Notes: generated by a model not told the origin, from the letters alone. DNA of 64,000 nt from Planctellipticum variicoloris (GCF_030622045.1 NZ_CP130886.1:2617557-2681556); one strand, 5' to 3'. Shown: positions 1 to 9,507, numbered from the stretch's first letter. Made by a program: numbers and translations.

Positions 1-716
1 TCGTGGCCGAAAATCATCGCCATGGAGAATTCGTCGCCAGCATCCCCTTCGCGGACCATGGCCAGGCCGAAGTCGAGCAGGCGGACGTGCCCTTTGCGGT
101 CGATGAGCAGATTCTGGGGTTTGACGTCGCGGTGCACGACCCCGCGGCGGTGAATGTAGTCGAGTGCGAGCGCCGCTTGGCGGATGAACTCGCAGGCCTG
201 CCCCCAGGGAAGGCAATGATGCTTCTGCAGCAATTCGAGGAGATTGGCCCCTTCGACGAGCTCCATCGTCATGTACGGGAGGCCGCCGGCGATGCCGAGG
301 TGATGCGTCCGGATGATATTCGGATGCTTCAGCAGCAGGCCGACGCGGGCTTCCTGCTGAAACCGCGCAAACATCCCCTGATCGTTCTTAAGACGTTCCG
401 AAAGCACCTTCAATGCGACAGGTTCGCCGGTCGTCGTGTCCCGGGCCTGGTAGACGCAGCCCATGCCGCCGACGCCGAGAACGTCCAGGATCTGATACTG
501 ATCGAAGAAGAAGCCGCGCGAACGCCCTTCGAGCAGCCGGTCGGCCTGAAAACGCGTAAGCAGCTTTCGAGAGACCAGCAACCGGGCCAGGCCCTCGTCA
601 GAAGTCTGCTCGGCGACCGAGGAGTCACGGTCCAGCGCAGCAAGCTGCCCGGCCGTGAGCAATCCGCTTTCGGCGAGATGCCCCCGAAAGGATGCGAGGA
701 GCTGAGATTGCTCCAT
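1..716 (-). CDS. Serine/threonine protein kinase (3'-truncated by window edge)
   Basis: Hanks-type Ser/Thr kinase that phosphorylates protein substrates; only the N-terminal 238 residues are present, the rest lying beyond base 1. Visible are the glycine-rich loop GVGGMGCV (residues ~81-88), the ATP-binding Lys in VALKVL (~103), the catalytic loop HRDVKPQN (~195) and the DFG metal motif (~213). About 75 residues precede the kinase fold and contain a helical AGQLAAL...LVSRKLLTRFQADRLL stretch, an arrangement common in planctomycete kinases. The ATG at 716 is the first in-frame Met that includes this extension. It lies 175 bp downstream of the pepA stop on the same strand. Any C-terminal transmembrane, WD40 or TPR part cannot be seen. 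The kinase call is secure; the target is unknown. Confidence 0.93.
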   Translation of the reverse strand, partial: MEQSQLLASFRGHLAESGLLTAGQLAALDRDSSVAEQTSDEGLARLLVSRKLLTRFQADRLLEGRSRGFFFDQYQILDVLGVGGMGCVYQARDTTTGEPVALKVLSERLKNDQGMFARFQQEARVGLLLKHPNIIRTHHLGIAGGLPYMTMELVEGANLLELLQKHHCLPWGQACEFIRQAALALDYIHRRGVVHRDVKPQNLLIDRKGHVRLLDFGLAMVREGDAGDEFSMAMIFGH

Positions 717-891
717 GGAGTTGACGCCTGAACGAAAGTGACGTGGAACGCAGGCCCGCACTCCGTGTCAAGTATTCGTCGATGGCCGTGCAGCGCCAAC
801 GGCATTTCTGGAATTACGTCAAGAACTCGCAGAAATACTGAAACTGTCGGGGCTTTCCGGTCCACATGGCGGCAGGGATCAGGGAATGGAG

Positions 892-2424
892 CTACACCTG
901 CCGTGCGGCGGTGTCCACCAGCGTCCGTACGAAACAACCCGTCCCGCCCGCCTCGCGGTGCGGCTTGTTGCCGGATGCGAACGCCGGGCCGGCAATGTCC
1001 AGGTGAACCCAGGGTTTGCCGTTCACAAATCGCTGCAGGAACTTGGCGGCGGTGATGGCGCCCCCCCAGCGTCCCCCGGTGTTCTTGATGTCGCCGATGT
1101 CGCCCTTGATCAGGTCGTCATACTGGTCCCACATCGGGAGTTGCCAGAGGTCCTCGCCGGTCGACTTCGCAGCCGCAAGGACGGCGTCGCACCACGCCTG
1201 ATTGTTCGTGAATGCACCGGCGACGTCTTCGCCGAGAGCCACGACGCAGGCGCCGGTCAGCGTGGCGAGGTCGATGATCCGGTCGACGCCCCGGTCGACG
1301 GCATAACTGAGGACGTCGGCCAGGACGAGGCGGCCTTCGGCGTCGGTGTTGAGGACCTCGATGGTGACGCCGTTGCGCGCCGTCAGGATATCCCCCAGTT
1401 TGAATGCCGAGCCGCCGGTCATGTTCTCGACGAGCCCCATATAGCCGACGACGTTCACCGGAAGTTTGAGGCGGGCGATGGCGGACATGGCCCCGAGGAC
1501 GGTGGCGGCGCCGGCCATATCGCATTTCATCGTCAACATGCCGTCTGTCGGCTTCAGCGAGAGCCCGCCGCTGTCGAACGTGACCCCCTTGCCGACCAGT
1601 GCCAGCATCGGGGCGTCCGCCGGGCCGCCCCGATGTTCGAGGATCACCATGCGGGGGGACTGGTCGCTGCCGCGGGAGACCGCGAGCAGAGACTGCATCC
1701 GCTCCTGCTCCAGGCGGGGCTGGTCGAAGATCTCGATCGCCAGCCCGGTTTCCGCCGCAACGGTCTGGGCGCGCGCGGCGAAGCCGATGGGGGTGATTTC
1801 CTGCGGCGGGCGATTGACGAGGTCGCGGGCCAGGTTGACCGCTTCGCCCAGAATCTGGCCGCGGGCGAGCCCGGCCGCGACCTCAGTCAGTTCGGCGGCA
1901 CTTGCGAGCAGGGTAACGGCGGCGAATGGAAACCGGCTTTTCTCCGCTTTGAAAAGGTCCTGGCCAACACAGCCGATCAGGAATGCGCTGATCGCGGACT
2001 CGGCGGAGATTGCACTGCCAACCGGGAGGTCCGGCAGGGCGACGGCGACTTTGACGCCGGCTTTGTCCGAGATAGCCCGCGCCGCAGTCGTCAGTGCGCG
2101 ATCAAGTCGGCCGCGAGTGAGTTCGGCGGCATTTCCCAGGCCGAGCAGCAGCACGCGGGACGCAGCGATCCCGGTCACTCCGCGCAGCGCGAGCGTCGTC
2201 GCGAACTTGGCCGAGAAGTCGCCGGACTCGCGGAGACGGGTGAGCAAGCCGCCAAGAGCCGCATCCAGGGCGGTGAGATTCGCCGGCAGAGCGCCGTCGG
2301 CGAGAACGGGGATCACGAGCCAGTCGGCGGGGGCCTGTGTCCAGGCGGCGGATTCGCAGCGGAGGTCCGTAGTCACAGCGAGGAATTCAGTCACGGCGAG
2401 GGATTCCTGAAGCAGCGGAGGCAT
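892..2424 (-). CDS. pepA: Leucyl aminopeptidase (M17 family)
   Basis: Cytosolic M17 metallo-aminopeptidase that removes N-terminal residues, preferably Leu, from peptides and assembles as hexamers in known members. The C-terminal catalytic half shows VGKGVTFDSGGLSLK (~278), the metal/substrate stretch MKCDMAGAA (~297) and the signature NTDAEGRLVLAD (~358), which together carry the two-metal site and catalytic Lys/Arg. The N-terminal ~170 residues form the weakly conserved M17 N-domain. The reading frame extends to a TTG at 2499, but the ATG at 2424 gives 510 residues, the normal family size, and drops a tail without conservation. It sits 81 bp after the phosphofructokinase stop on the same strand, so cotranscription is possible. 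Confidence 0.95.
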   Translation of the reverse strand: MPPLLQESLAVTEFLAVTTDLRCESAAWTQAPADWLVIPVLADGALPANLTALDAALGGLLTRLRESGDFSAKFATTLALRGVTGIAASRVLLLGLGNAAELTRGRLDRALTTAARAISDKAGVKVAVALPDLPVGSAISAESAISAFLIGCVGQDLFKAEKSRFPFAAVTLLASAAELTEVAAGLARGQILGEAVNLARDLVNRPPQEITPIGFAARAQTVAAETGLAIEIFDQPRLEQERMQSLLAVSRGSDQSPRMVILEHRGGPADAPMLALVGKGVTFDSGGLSLKPTDGMLTMKCDMAGAATVLGAMSAIARLKLPVNVVGYMGLVENMTGGSAFKLGDILTARNGVTIEVLNTDAEGRLVLADVLSYAVDRGVDRIIDLATLTGACVVALGEDVAGAFTNNQAWCDAVLAAAKSTGEDLWQLPMWDQYDDLIKGDIGDIKNTGGRWGGAITAAKFLQRFVNGKPWVHLDIAGPAFASGNKPHREAGGTGCFVRTLVDTAARQV

Positions 2425-2505
2425 GGAAGCGTCCGTCGGTTGCGGAACGTGGTTCAAAGAAACGGCGGCACGCCTCGGGAAGTGCAAGAGCGGGTGCAAT
2501 CGGCC

Positions 2506-3891
2506 CTACTTGGTCTTGATGGTTTCGATCCGGCGCTGGATGTCGATATTGATGCTTTGATAGCGCGTGGAGAGCTTGCCGGGGCTGAAGAGGTCGCTGC
2601 GGATGACTTCGATGTCGTCAGCGCCGATGGCGTTGGTGAGCATCGTCATCAGATACTCCTTTCCCAGGCGGGAGGGCTGAAAACGCTTGGCGTCGTAGAG
2701 CGACGGGTGGACGTGGCGAGGGTGAATCCGCTTCCACCGATCGCGGAGCTTGTTGGCGGGAATGGAATCCAGATAAAAGCCGTTCGTTTTCGACCACTGG
2801 AGCGTAGCGACAGAGTTGTTCTGGCCCTGTTGCAGCAGGTCGACCGCTTTGCCGCCGAGCTGCGTAGCGTAAAAACGGTCAAACAGAATCGGGCGTCCGC
2901 CGCGCTGCGTGTGGCCGACTTTGCGGGTGAAGATGGCCGAGTCTGCCGATTCGTGCTGGCGGCGGCTGCCGAAGTAGTCGTCGCCGAAGCGGGCGGCGAG
3001 CAGCCGTTTGAGTTCCTCGGCCGCGCCGCTGTAGATCACGTTGCCGGCGGGATCGTAGCTCTTCGTGGCGGCCCCGAGTTGTCGGCCTTCGGAATCGCGG
3101 ACCCCTTCGCCGACGACGATCACCACGTGTTTCTGGAGGTCGTAGAGCGTGGCGACGCGCTCTTCGAGATGATCCATGTCGAGCGGGAACTCGGGGAGCA
3201 GGACGATGTCGGGCTGACCGTAGGCCGAGCCCAGCGGAATATATCCCGAATCTCGCCCCATCACCTCGATGATGGCGATCCGGCGATGGCTCTCGGCGGT
3301 CGTCCGGATGCGTTCGATGCCCTGCGTCACGACGAAGACCGCAGTGGCGTAGCCCGGAGTGGCAAAATTGATGATGTCTTCGAGTTCGATGGATTCGCGC
3401 TGAGGCGTCTTGAAGTAGGTGGCTTTACCGCCGGCGTGGTGTTCTTCGCGGGCCCACTCGTTCGGTTCATCGATATAGTTCAGCCCCAGATCGTTGTCGA
3501 TCGTCTTGGGCGCCAGCACGCAGGGGAAGAGTTCGGAGAGGGGCTGCATGCCGTTGATCGTGCCGTCGCCGCCGATGCAGATCAGACCTTCCAGCTCCAG
3601 AGCCTGAATTCGCGGCGTCATCTCGCCGATCAAGTCGACCTGATCGGGGTCAATGTAGGTTCGCGAAGCCCCGAGAAGCGTCCCTCCCTTGGTGGGATCC
3701 AGTTCGGGAATGGTTGTGAACAGCGGATTAAGCCGGACGTGGGGGACGCGGGGATCGACGATCCCCGCGAAGCCCCGAATGATTCCGACGACTTCAATCC
3801 GGAGGGCGTTGGCCCGTTCGACGGCCCCGAAGATCGTGGCGTTGAGGGCCGGCGTGTCGCCGCCTGCTGTCAGGATGCCGATCCGTCGCAT
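2506..3891 (-). CDS. pfkA: 6-phosphofructokinase (mixed ATP/PPi-type signature)
   Basis: Phosphorylates fructose 6-phosphate to the 1,6-bisphosphate in glycolysis (cytosol). 461 residues, longer than the ~320-residue E. coli enzyme and in the range of the long PfkA clade. MRRIGILTAGGDTPALN opens the protein and fixes the ATG at 3891; an 85-residue upstream extension in the frame has no family character. Diagnostic motifs are GGDGT (~107), PKTIDNDL (~129), MGRDSGYI (~210) and HTQRGG. At the position equivalent to E. coli Gly104 there is Gly (ATP-like), but at Gly124 there is Lys (usual in PPi-dependent enzymes). ATP use is therefore the likelier but unproven phosphoryl donor. Divergent from the squalene-hopene cyclase gene across a 346-bp spacer. 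Confidence 0.93.
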   Translation of the reverse strand: MRRIGILTAGGDTPALNATIFGAVERANALRIEVVGIIRGFAGIVDPRVPHVRLNPLFTTIPELDPTKGGTLLGASRTYIDPDQVDLIGEMTPRIQALELEGLICIGGDGTINGMQPLSELFPCVLAPKTIDNDLGLNYIDEPNEWAREEHHAGGKATYFKTPQRESIELEDIINFATPGYATAVFVVTQGIERIRTTAESHRRIAIIEVMGRDSGYIPLGSAYGQPDIVLLPEFPLDMDHLEERVATLYDLQKHVVIVVGEGVRDSEGRQLGAATKSYDPAGNVIYSGAAEELKRLLAARFGDDYFGSRRQHESADSAIFTRKVGHTQRGGRPILFDRFYATQLGGKAVDLLQQGQNNSVATLQWSKTNGFYLDSIPANKLRDRWKRIHPRHVHPSLYDAKRFQPSRLGKEYLMTMLTNAIGADDIEVIRSDLFSPGKLSTRYQSINIDIQRRIETIKTK

Positions 3892-4237
3892 GGAACCCGC
3901 CTCTATCAATAAACGCAATTGGATGCAAAAACCGCGCCCACGGGCACCGAAGCGGGTTTTAACGGATTGTCGGTCGAATCCGCAATGTTCAAGGCTGACG
4001 GGAAGGACAGGGATGGCGGAAGGGAATGACGAATGTCGAAGCGAAGGCGATGAGCGAAGGGGCGGAAAGTGCAAATCGCAAAATGAAGGATGAGTCCGAG
4101 CGGATGTTGGGGACATGACTGTGCTTGCGGCAATGCGGGGAAGCACCTAGGATCTCAAATTCTGCTGTGAATTCTGCAGGATTCGTGCGGATTCGGTCCC
4201 CAGGCAAGGCGGCCATCAGAGAAGGAGCGGACGGGAG
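3892..4237. other. Divergent intergenic region, pfkA/shc
   Basis: This 346-bp spacer must hold the promoters for pfkA (leftward) and the cyclase (rightward). No confident -35/-10 pair was found. It contains an A/G-rich word around 4060-4095 (GGAAAGTGCAAATCGCAAAA) resembling the one at 11436-11475 upstream of leuB. Short ORFs crossing it show no protein character. Confidence 0.5.
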
Positions 4238-6340
4238 ATGGGTTCAGGACGGATGGGCTCTGCCGCAGAAATCATGGATGATCTCGTCCCCGCGTCGCGT
4301 CGCGCCGAGAATCCGGTCAGTTCCGAGCGATTGCAGCGGTCCATCGACCGGGCTCGCAACTGCCTCCTGAGCCGGCAGACCCCGGAGGGGTACTGGGTGG
4401 CGGAGCTGGAAGGAGACACGATCCTCGAATCGGAGTACGTCCTGCTGCTGGCGTTTCTGGGACGCGGACAGTCGGCCGAAGCCAAAGCCGCCGCGGCGTA
4501 CATCCTCGATCAACAATGTCCGCACGGCGGCTGGGCGATGTTTCCCGGCGGGCCGCTGGAAATCAGCGGTTCCGTGAAAGCCTACCTGGCGCTCAAAATC
4601 ACCGGCCACTCCGCGGACTCGGACTTCATGGTTCGCGCGCGGCGGGCGATCCTGGCGGCCGGGGGGATCGAGAAGGTCAACAGCTTCACCCGCTACTACC
4701 TGGCGATGCTGGGGCTGATTCCCTACAACCGCTGCCCGGCCGTCCCCCCTGAGATGATCCTGCTCCCCGATTGGGCGCCGTTCAATATCTACGAAATGTC
4801 GTCCTGGTCCCGGACGATTGTGATTCCGCTGAGCCTGCTCTGGGCGTTCCAGCCGGAGACGCGATTGCCGGAGTCACACCGGATCGATGAGCTGTACGCC
4901 AGCCCTGACCGCCAGTTCCCGCGCCACGTGGAAGGCGTGAACCATGAGGCCGACGTCGGCCGGCTGGTGAGCTGGACCCGGTTCTTCCGCGCAGTCGATA
5001 GTTCCATCAAGTTTTGTGAACGGATGGGTTGGAAGCCGCTGCGGAAGCGGGCGCTCCAGCAATGCGAGCAGTGGATCGTCGAAAGGCTTGAAGGGAGCGA
5101 CGGTCTGGGGGCGATCTTTCCGCCGATCATCTGGAGCATCATCGGCCTGAGGTGCCTGGGCTACGCCGACGATCACCCCGTCGTTCAGAGTCAATTCGTC
5201 GAGCTGGACAAGTTGTGCATCCTGGAAAACGACAAGTTGCGGCTGCAGCCGTGCAAGTCTCCAGTCTGGGATACGGCGATCGCGGTGATTGCGCTGCGGG
5301 ATGCCGGGGTGCCGCGGCAGCATCCGGCAATCGCCAAGTCGATCCAGTGGCTGCTGGACCGGGAAATTCGACGGCGCGGGGACTGGGCGCGGCTGCGGCC
5401 GGATGTCGAAGCTTCGGGCTGGGCGTTCGAATTCAACAACGAGTTCTATCCCGACTTCGACGACACCTGCATGGTCCTGATCGCGCTCAGCCGGTGTCTG
5501 CCCGAAGAATTCGGCTCCGAATGGACCGCGGACCTGCTGGAGACGCCGGGGCAGGACACGGAAATCGTGCTGCGGAGCCGGTGCGACGATCCGAAGCAGA
5601 CCGTCGCCGACTGGGAACGAGTCCGACCGATGCTGCAGGCGATTCGCCGCGGCGTGCAATGGCTCAGAGCGATGCAGAGCAAGGATGGCGGCTGGGGGGC
5701 GTTCGACGCGGACAATACCAAGGAGTTCCTGACCAAGGTCCCCTTCGCCGATCACAACGCGATGATCGATCCAAGCTGGGCGGACATTACGGCGAGAATC
5801 GTGGAATCGCTGGCATGCGTCGGCGTGCCGATGAGCGAACCGTTCATTCAGCGGGCGCTGCAGTTCGTGTGGGATCACCAGGAGCCGGATCATAGCTGGT
5901 TTGGCCGCTGGGGCGTAAATTACATCTACGGCACATGGCAGGTGCTGGTCGGACTGCGGCTGGCGGGGATTCCGTTGGCTGACCCGCGCATTCGAGGCGC
6001 AGTCGAGTGGCTGAAGCAAATGCAGCAGCCGTGCGGCGGCTGGGGCGAGACGGCATTGACCTACGACAAGCCGGAACTGCGCGGTACCGGGAATCCGACC
6101 CCCTCGCAGACGGCCTGGGCGGTCCTGGGATTAATGGCGGCGGGAGAAACCGAGTCGGAAGCGGTCCGCCGCGGGATTGGCTATCTCGTCGGTACGCAGC
6201 GTGGCGACGGCGACTGGGACGAAGTCGACTTCACGGGGACCGGCTTCCCGCGGGTGTTTTACCTGCGGTATCACGGCTATCGCCTGTACTTCCCGCTGAT
6301 GGCCCTGGGACGGTACGCGACGGCGCGGAATGTCGAATAA
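4238..6340 (+). CDS. shc: Squalene-hopene cyclase
   Basis: Membrane-associated class II triterpene cyclase that folds squalene into hopene/hopanol, the precursor of hopanoid lipids. 700 residues, slightly longer than the ~630 of the Alicyclobacillus enzyme. The protonating DXDD motif is present as DFDDTC (~407), with Cys where bacterial enzymes usually have Ala (DXDDTA). QW-type repeats are clear, e.g. GYWVAELEGD (~50), GGWGAFDADN (~488) and GGWGET (~595), with DGDWDEVDFTGTGFPRVFYLRYHGY near the C-terminus split over two motifs. The start ATG at 4238 follows AAGGAG about 11 bases upstream; an in-frame ATG at 4253 is an alternative. No other hopanoid gene (hpnA-H) is adjacent, so it stands alone here. 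It converges on the WD40 gene with only 24 bp between stops. Confidence 0.96.
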   Translation: MGSGRMGSAAEIMDDLVPASRRAENPVSSERLQRSIDRARNCLLSRQTPEGYWVAELEGDTILESEYVLLLAFLGRGQSAEAKAAAAYILDQQCPHGGWAMFPGGPLEISGSVKAYLALKITGHSADSDFMVRARRAILAAGGIEKVNSFTRYYLAMLGLIPYNRCPAVPPEMILLPDWAPFNIYEMSSWSRTIVIPLSLLWAFQPETRLPESHRIDELYASPDRQFPRHVEGVNHEADVGRLVSWTRFFRAVDSSIKFCERMGWKPLRKRALQQCEQWIVERLEGSDGLGAIFPPIIWSIIGLRCLGYADDHPVVQSQFVELDKLCILENDKLRLQPCKSPVWDTAIAVIALRDAGVPRQHPAIAKSIQWLLDREIRRRGDWARLRPDVEASGWAFEFNNEFYPDFDDTCMVLIALSRCLPEEFGSEWTADLLETPGQDTEIVLRSRCDDPKQTVADWERVRPMLQAIRRGVQWLRAMQSKDGGWGAFDADNTKEFLTKVPFADHNAMIDPSWADITARIVESLACVGVPMSEPFIQRALQFVWDHQEPDHSWFGRWGVNYIYGTWQVLVGLRLAGIPLADPRIRGAVEWLKQMQQPCGGWGETALTYDKPELRGTGNPTPSQTAWAVLGLMAAGETESEAVRRGIGYLVGTQRGDGDWDEVDFTGTGFPRVFYLRYHGYRLYFPLMALGRYATARNVE

Positions 6341-6364
6341 CGAACTCGCGGTGAGCAGCCGGGC

Positions 6365-8320
6365 TTAGTCCTTCGGCACTGGCCAGATGCGGACGGTGCC
6401 GTCTTCGCTGGCGGAAGCGATTTTCTGGCCGTCGGGGGAGATGACCACTTTCCAGATTCCCAGGCGATGTCCCGAGAACGTTTTGACGGGTTTCCGGGTT
6501 TCCACATTCCAGAGGATCACTTCGCCGGGAATCTGAGGCTTTTCGGTGGACATGGTGCCGCCGACGAGGTGCTTGCCGTCGGGCGTGAAGGCCAGCGATT
6601 CGATTGAGGCATTGCCGCCGAAGAAACTCGCAAGTTCTTTGCCCTCGCTGGCGTCCCACAATCTGACTTGATTGCCGCGACCGGCCGTCGCGATGAGCGG
6701 TGGTGCGGCGGGCGACCAGGCGATGGCGCGGAGTCCGGAGGGGTGAGCATCCCAGTTGCGGACATGTTCGCGTGAGGCGAGATTCCAGACCATGAGCTGG
6801 CGACCGGCGACGGCGGCGAGGAGGCGGGCATCGGGGGAGATCGCGAGATCGGCGATCTGCTGATTCTGGCCGGAAGGCCATTCGAAAGGAATCGGTCGCT
6901 CGGCGTTCTCCCAGCGGCGGAGGGAGCCTGCGTGATTGCCCATGACGACGTACTGCTGATTTGCCGAGAGCGCAAGGGAGGAAATCCGGCCACTCTGCGA
7001 ACCGAACGCGGCATGTTCGCCCGAATCGAGATCGAGGATGGAAACTCGCGTTTCGCTCCATCCGGGCGACGTGAAGAGGACCATGGGGCCAGCCGCGTCC
7101 GCGGCCAACCGCTCGACCCGACCAGTGTCGACGGGAATGGTCTGGATGAGTGACCCGTTTTCGCTGGACCGAAGCTGCACTTGGGTTTCCCGCGTCCCGG
7201 GGATGAACGCTGTTCCATTGCGAACAAAGACGACGTCCATCAACGGTCGCGGCCCGAACTCGACGACTACCGTGTCCTGGGGCTCGGCAGGCGTAGCGGC
7301 GGCCCAGGTTTCAGTTCGCAGAAAGTCGACCTGTCGGCTGAAGACTTTGCTGTGCCAGCGGCCCCGCAGTTGCGTCATGGCCTCCTGAGCCGTGGGGTGA
7401 TCGTCGGCCAGGTGTGCCCAGTACGCGAGAAGCGACCAGCGATACGGGGAGTCGGAGGCAGGCTTCAGCCAGTCGCGGAGACCCTGGCGCACGCGAGACC
7501 ATTGAAAGCCGTCGTCGGCCGGTTCGCGGATCTCGCCGAAATTCAGAGCGCTCAGTGCGACGACGGCATAGGTCATTTCCCCTGTCTTCTCGCGGGTCTG
7601 ATCGGTCAGATCGTTGGCGAGTCGAAGAAGGTCGCCTTCCTCGCCGTACCAACGCGGCAGCAAATACTGGCACATGACGTCGATGGCGCTGATAAACCAA
7701 GGATCGCAGGCAAGGGCCCGGCCGAGCAGTTCTCGCATCCGCGGTTCGGGGTATCCGTCCAAGACGCCGATGCCCATCCATGTGTAATAGAGAAAGGCGT
7801 CGGCAGAAGGGGCGTCGCGGAGGTCCGGTTCGGCTTCTTTGAGCAGCACTTCGGCGCGGCGGACGGCGTCCTTCATGCGTTGCACGGCTTCCGGCGTGAT
7901 GGTATTGGCAAATCCGGAGCCGCGGGCGGTCCAGGCCGCCTGTCGCAACGCAGTCGCGAGTACCAGCCGCGTGGTGGGCGAGGGCTGTGCGGCGTGCCAG
8001 GCTTCGAGATGCTGCAACCGGTCGTCGAGTTGCCGCTGTTGACGTCGGCCATCGGCGTCTTTGACTTCGGTGAGGGCTTCGTAGAAATCGAGCGACTGCG
8101 GTCGACCGGTGAGGAAAGTCGGACGTTCGCGACGGAGGCGGGACGCCGTTTCCTCGAGTTCCGTATACCGGCGCTCGATGAGCTGGCGTTCGATGCGGGC
8201 GCGAAACTCGCCGGCGTCGTCGTTGAAGAGAGACTGGGCGCGGAGGCGGGGAGCGGGACTGACGAACAGCAGCGCCAGGACGGCAAGGACTACGGGGCGA
8301 CGGACGGCAGGACTGCACAT
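6365..8320 (-). CDS. Secreted WD40-repeat protein with N-terminal helical domain
   Basis: 651 residues. A signal peptide (VVLAVLALLFVSPAPRLRAQ) leads into a ~230-residue helical region with ERRYTELEETASRLRRERPTF and the tetratricopeptide-like stretch LLGRALACDPWFISAIDVM, loosely reminiscent of DUF4034 proteins (my impression only). From ~380 onwards at least five WD40-type blades follow, such as QLMVWNL, QVRLWDAS, EVILWNVE and TVRIWPVP, which would close a beta-propeller. No catalytic motif is visible; a binding or scaffold role in the envelope is the plain reading. ATG at 8320 follows GGGGAG seven bases upstream. It converges with shc and is divergent from the secreted protein gene at 8444. 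Confidence 0.85.
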   Translation of the reverse strand: MCSPAVRRPVVLAVLALLFVSPAPRLRAQSLFNDDAGEFRARIERQLIERRYTELEETASRLRRERPTFLTGRPQSLDFYEALTEVKDADGRRQQRQLDDRLQHLEAWHAAQPSPTTRLVLATALRQAAWTARGSGFANTITPEAVQRMKDAVRRAEVLLKEAEPDLRDAPSADAFLYYTWMGIGVLDGYPEPRMRELLGRALACDPWFISAIDVMCQYLLPRWYGEEGDLLRLANDLTDQTREKTGEMTYAVVALSALNFGEIREPADDGFQWSRVRQGLRDWLKPASDSPYRWSLLAYWAHLADDHPTAQEAMTQLRGRWHSKVFSRQVDFLRTETWAAATPAEPQDTVVVEFGPRPLMDVVFVRNGTAFIPGTRETQVQLRSSENGSLIQTIPVDTGRVERLAADAAGPMVLFTSPGWSETRVSILDLDSGEHAAFGSQSGRISSLALSANQQYVVMGNHAGSLRRWENAERPIPFEWPSGQNQQIADLAISPDARLLAAVAGRQLMVWNLASREHVRNWDAHPSGLRAIAWSPAAPPLIATAGRGNQVRLWDASEGKELASFFGGNASIESLAFTPDGKHLVGGTMSTEKPQIPGEVILWNVETRKPVKTFSGHRLGIWKVVISPDGQKIASASEDGTVRIWPVPKD

Positions 8321-8343
8321 GGGAAACTCCCCAACACGACCGG

Positions 8344-8372
8344 GTGACGCGGGCCTGAGCCTCTGTTACGAT
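8344..8372 (+). promoter_or_regulatory. Candidate sigma70-like promoter of the 8444 gene
   Basis: GTGACG (8344-8349) and TACGAT (8367-8372) match four of six positions of each of the -35 and -10 consensus hexamers with 17 bp spacing, and TG precedes the -10 element. Transcription would start near 8379 and leave a ~65-base leader. Pattern match only. Confidence 0.3.
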
Positions 8373-8443
8373 GGGAATGTCGTTCAGTCATCCGGCCGAC
8401 CGGGCCGATGTCGCCTTTCAGTCACTCCGGGAGCAGCTCCGAA

Positions 8444-9478
8444 ATGCGATGCGTCTTCTGGATACTAACGATCTTTCTGGTTCTGAACAATGTGGTGGCG
8501 TTCGGGGACGATCCGAAGCAGGCGGCGCGTTCGCTCGTGAACTGGGGCTCGTTCGACGGAGCGCTCAGCGACAACGGACTGCCGGCCGGCTGGGATGTGT
8601 ATCCGGTCGGTTCAACGCAGTACGACTGCTACACCGTGACCGACGTGTCGCGCAGCCCGCCACGGGGATTGCGTGTGGCTTCAAGAGTTCCCTGGACCCG
8701 CGTAATTGCAGCTCAGCTTCCGGTCGAAGCGGGAACGCAGCAGGCCGGCAAGGCGTGGGTGCGCAGCATTCCAGGTTCCGACTGCGAGTGGCTGTTGAGA
8801 ATCGACTATCTGAACGAGGCCGGAGTCACGATCGGGAGCTCGCCGACAGTCAGTCTGCGTCCGCCGCAGGGAACGGGAGACGCCGAGTGGAAACTGATTG
8901 CGGTCGAGGGGAACTCGGCGGCGTTTCCGCAGGCCAAACGGTTGATTTTCGTCGCGCAGCAGAAAGAGGGCGGAGTCGCCGTCTGGGACGACTTTGATTT
9001 TCGACAGTTCACGGCATCCGACGAGACGAACCTGCTGAACAACGGGGGATTCGAATTGCTCGCCGGAAATGAGTTTCCTGGCTGGCGACTGTTCACGACG
9101 GAGCCGGTCGACGTCCGCCTGAGTCCGATCTTCAGGGAGCCCCTGCGAGGATGGTTGTCCGTGAGGATTGTCGGCGAAGCGAAATCCGCGGTCCTCTCGA
9201 CGAACCGGCTGCCGATCAAATCCGGGACGGGATATCGTCTGGGGGGATGGCACAGCGCCGTCGCCGGAACCGGGCAATTCAAGCTCGTGTTCTGGAAGGA
9301 AGGGATGCATATCGCCACTGTCAGGTCGACCAAGCCGGCCCGTGCTGAATGGAGCGCCAGCGATGATGTGGTCGCGCCTGCGGAAACGGTTCGCGACGCG
9401 ACACATGTGACGGTGGAGTATGAAATGTCCGGAAAGTTCGACGTTGCGGTCGATGCGCTGCGGCTGCGGGCGGAATAG
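8444..9478 (+). CDS. Secreted protein with tandem carbohydrate-binding-like beta-sandwich halves
   Basis: 344 residues beginning with a clear signal peptide (CVFWILTIFLVLNNVVAF). Two similar halves follow: LVNWGSFDGALSDNGLPAGWDV and LLNNGGFELLAGNEFPGWRL both have the N/G-G-F-E...PxGW opening typical of CBM-like beta-sandwich modules, each ending in a region like VAVWDDFDF or FDVAVDALRLR. No catalytic residues are visible, so binding to a glycan or surface is the natural guess. ATG 8444 is preferred over the in-frame ATG at 8408 because it starts directly with the signal peptide and has GGAG 11 bases upstream. Confidence 0.75.
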   Translation: MRCVFWILTIFLVLNNVVAFGDDPKQAARSLVNWGSFDGALSDNGLPAGWDVYPVGSTQYDCYTVTDVSRSPPRGLRVASRVPWTRVIAAQLPVEAGTQQAGKAWVRSIPGSDCEWLLRIDYLNEAGVTIGSSPTVSLRPPQGTGDAEWKLIAVEGNSAAFPQAKRLIFVAQQKEGGVAVWDDFDFRQFTASDETNLLNNGGFELLAGNEFPGWRLFTTEPVDVRLSPIFREPLRGWLSVRIVGEAKSAVLSTNRLPIKSGTGYRLGGWHSAVAGTGQFKLVFWKEGMHIATVRSTKPARAEWSASDDVVAPAETVRDATHVTVEYEMSGKFDVAVDALRLRAE

Positions 9479-9507
9479 GCCCCGTCGCAGCGCTGACTTC
9501 GCCCCAC

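Noticed and set aside
2425-2499. Longer pepA starting at TTG 2499
   Set aside because: The 25-residue extension is not family-like and begins with a weak start codon; ATG 2424 gives normal length.
886-3912. Plus-strand ORF of 1008 codons
   Set aside because: Antisense to pepA and pfkA, which both show complete catalytic motifs; the opposite frame has no domain and is a GC-rich shadow.
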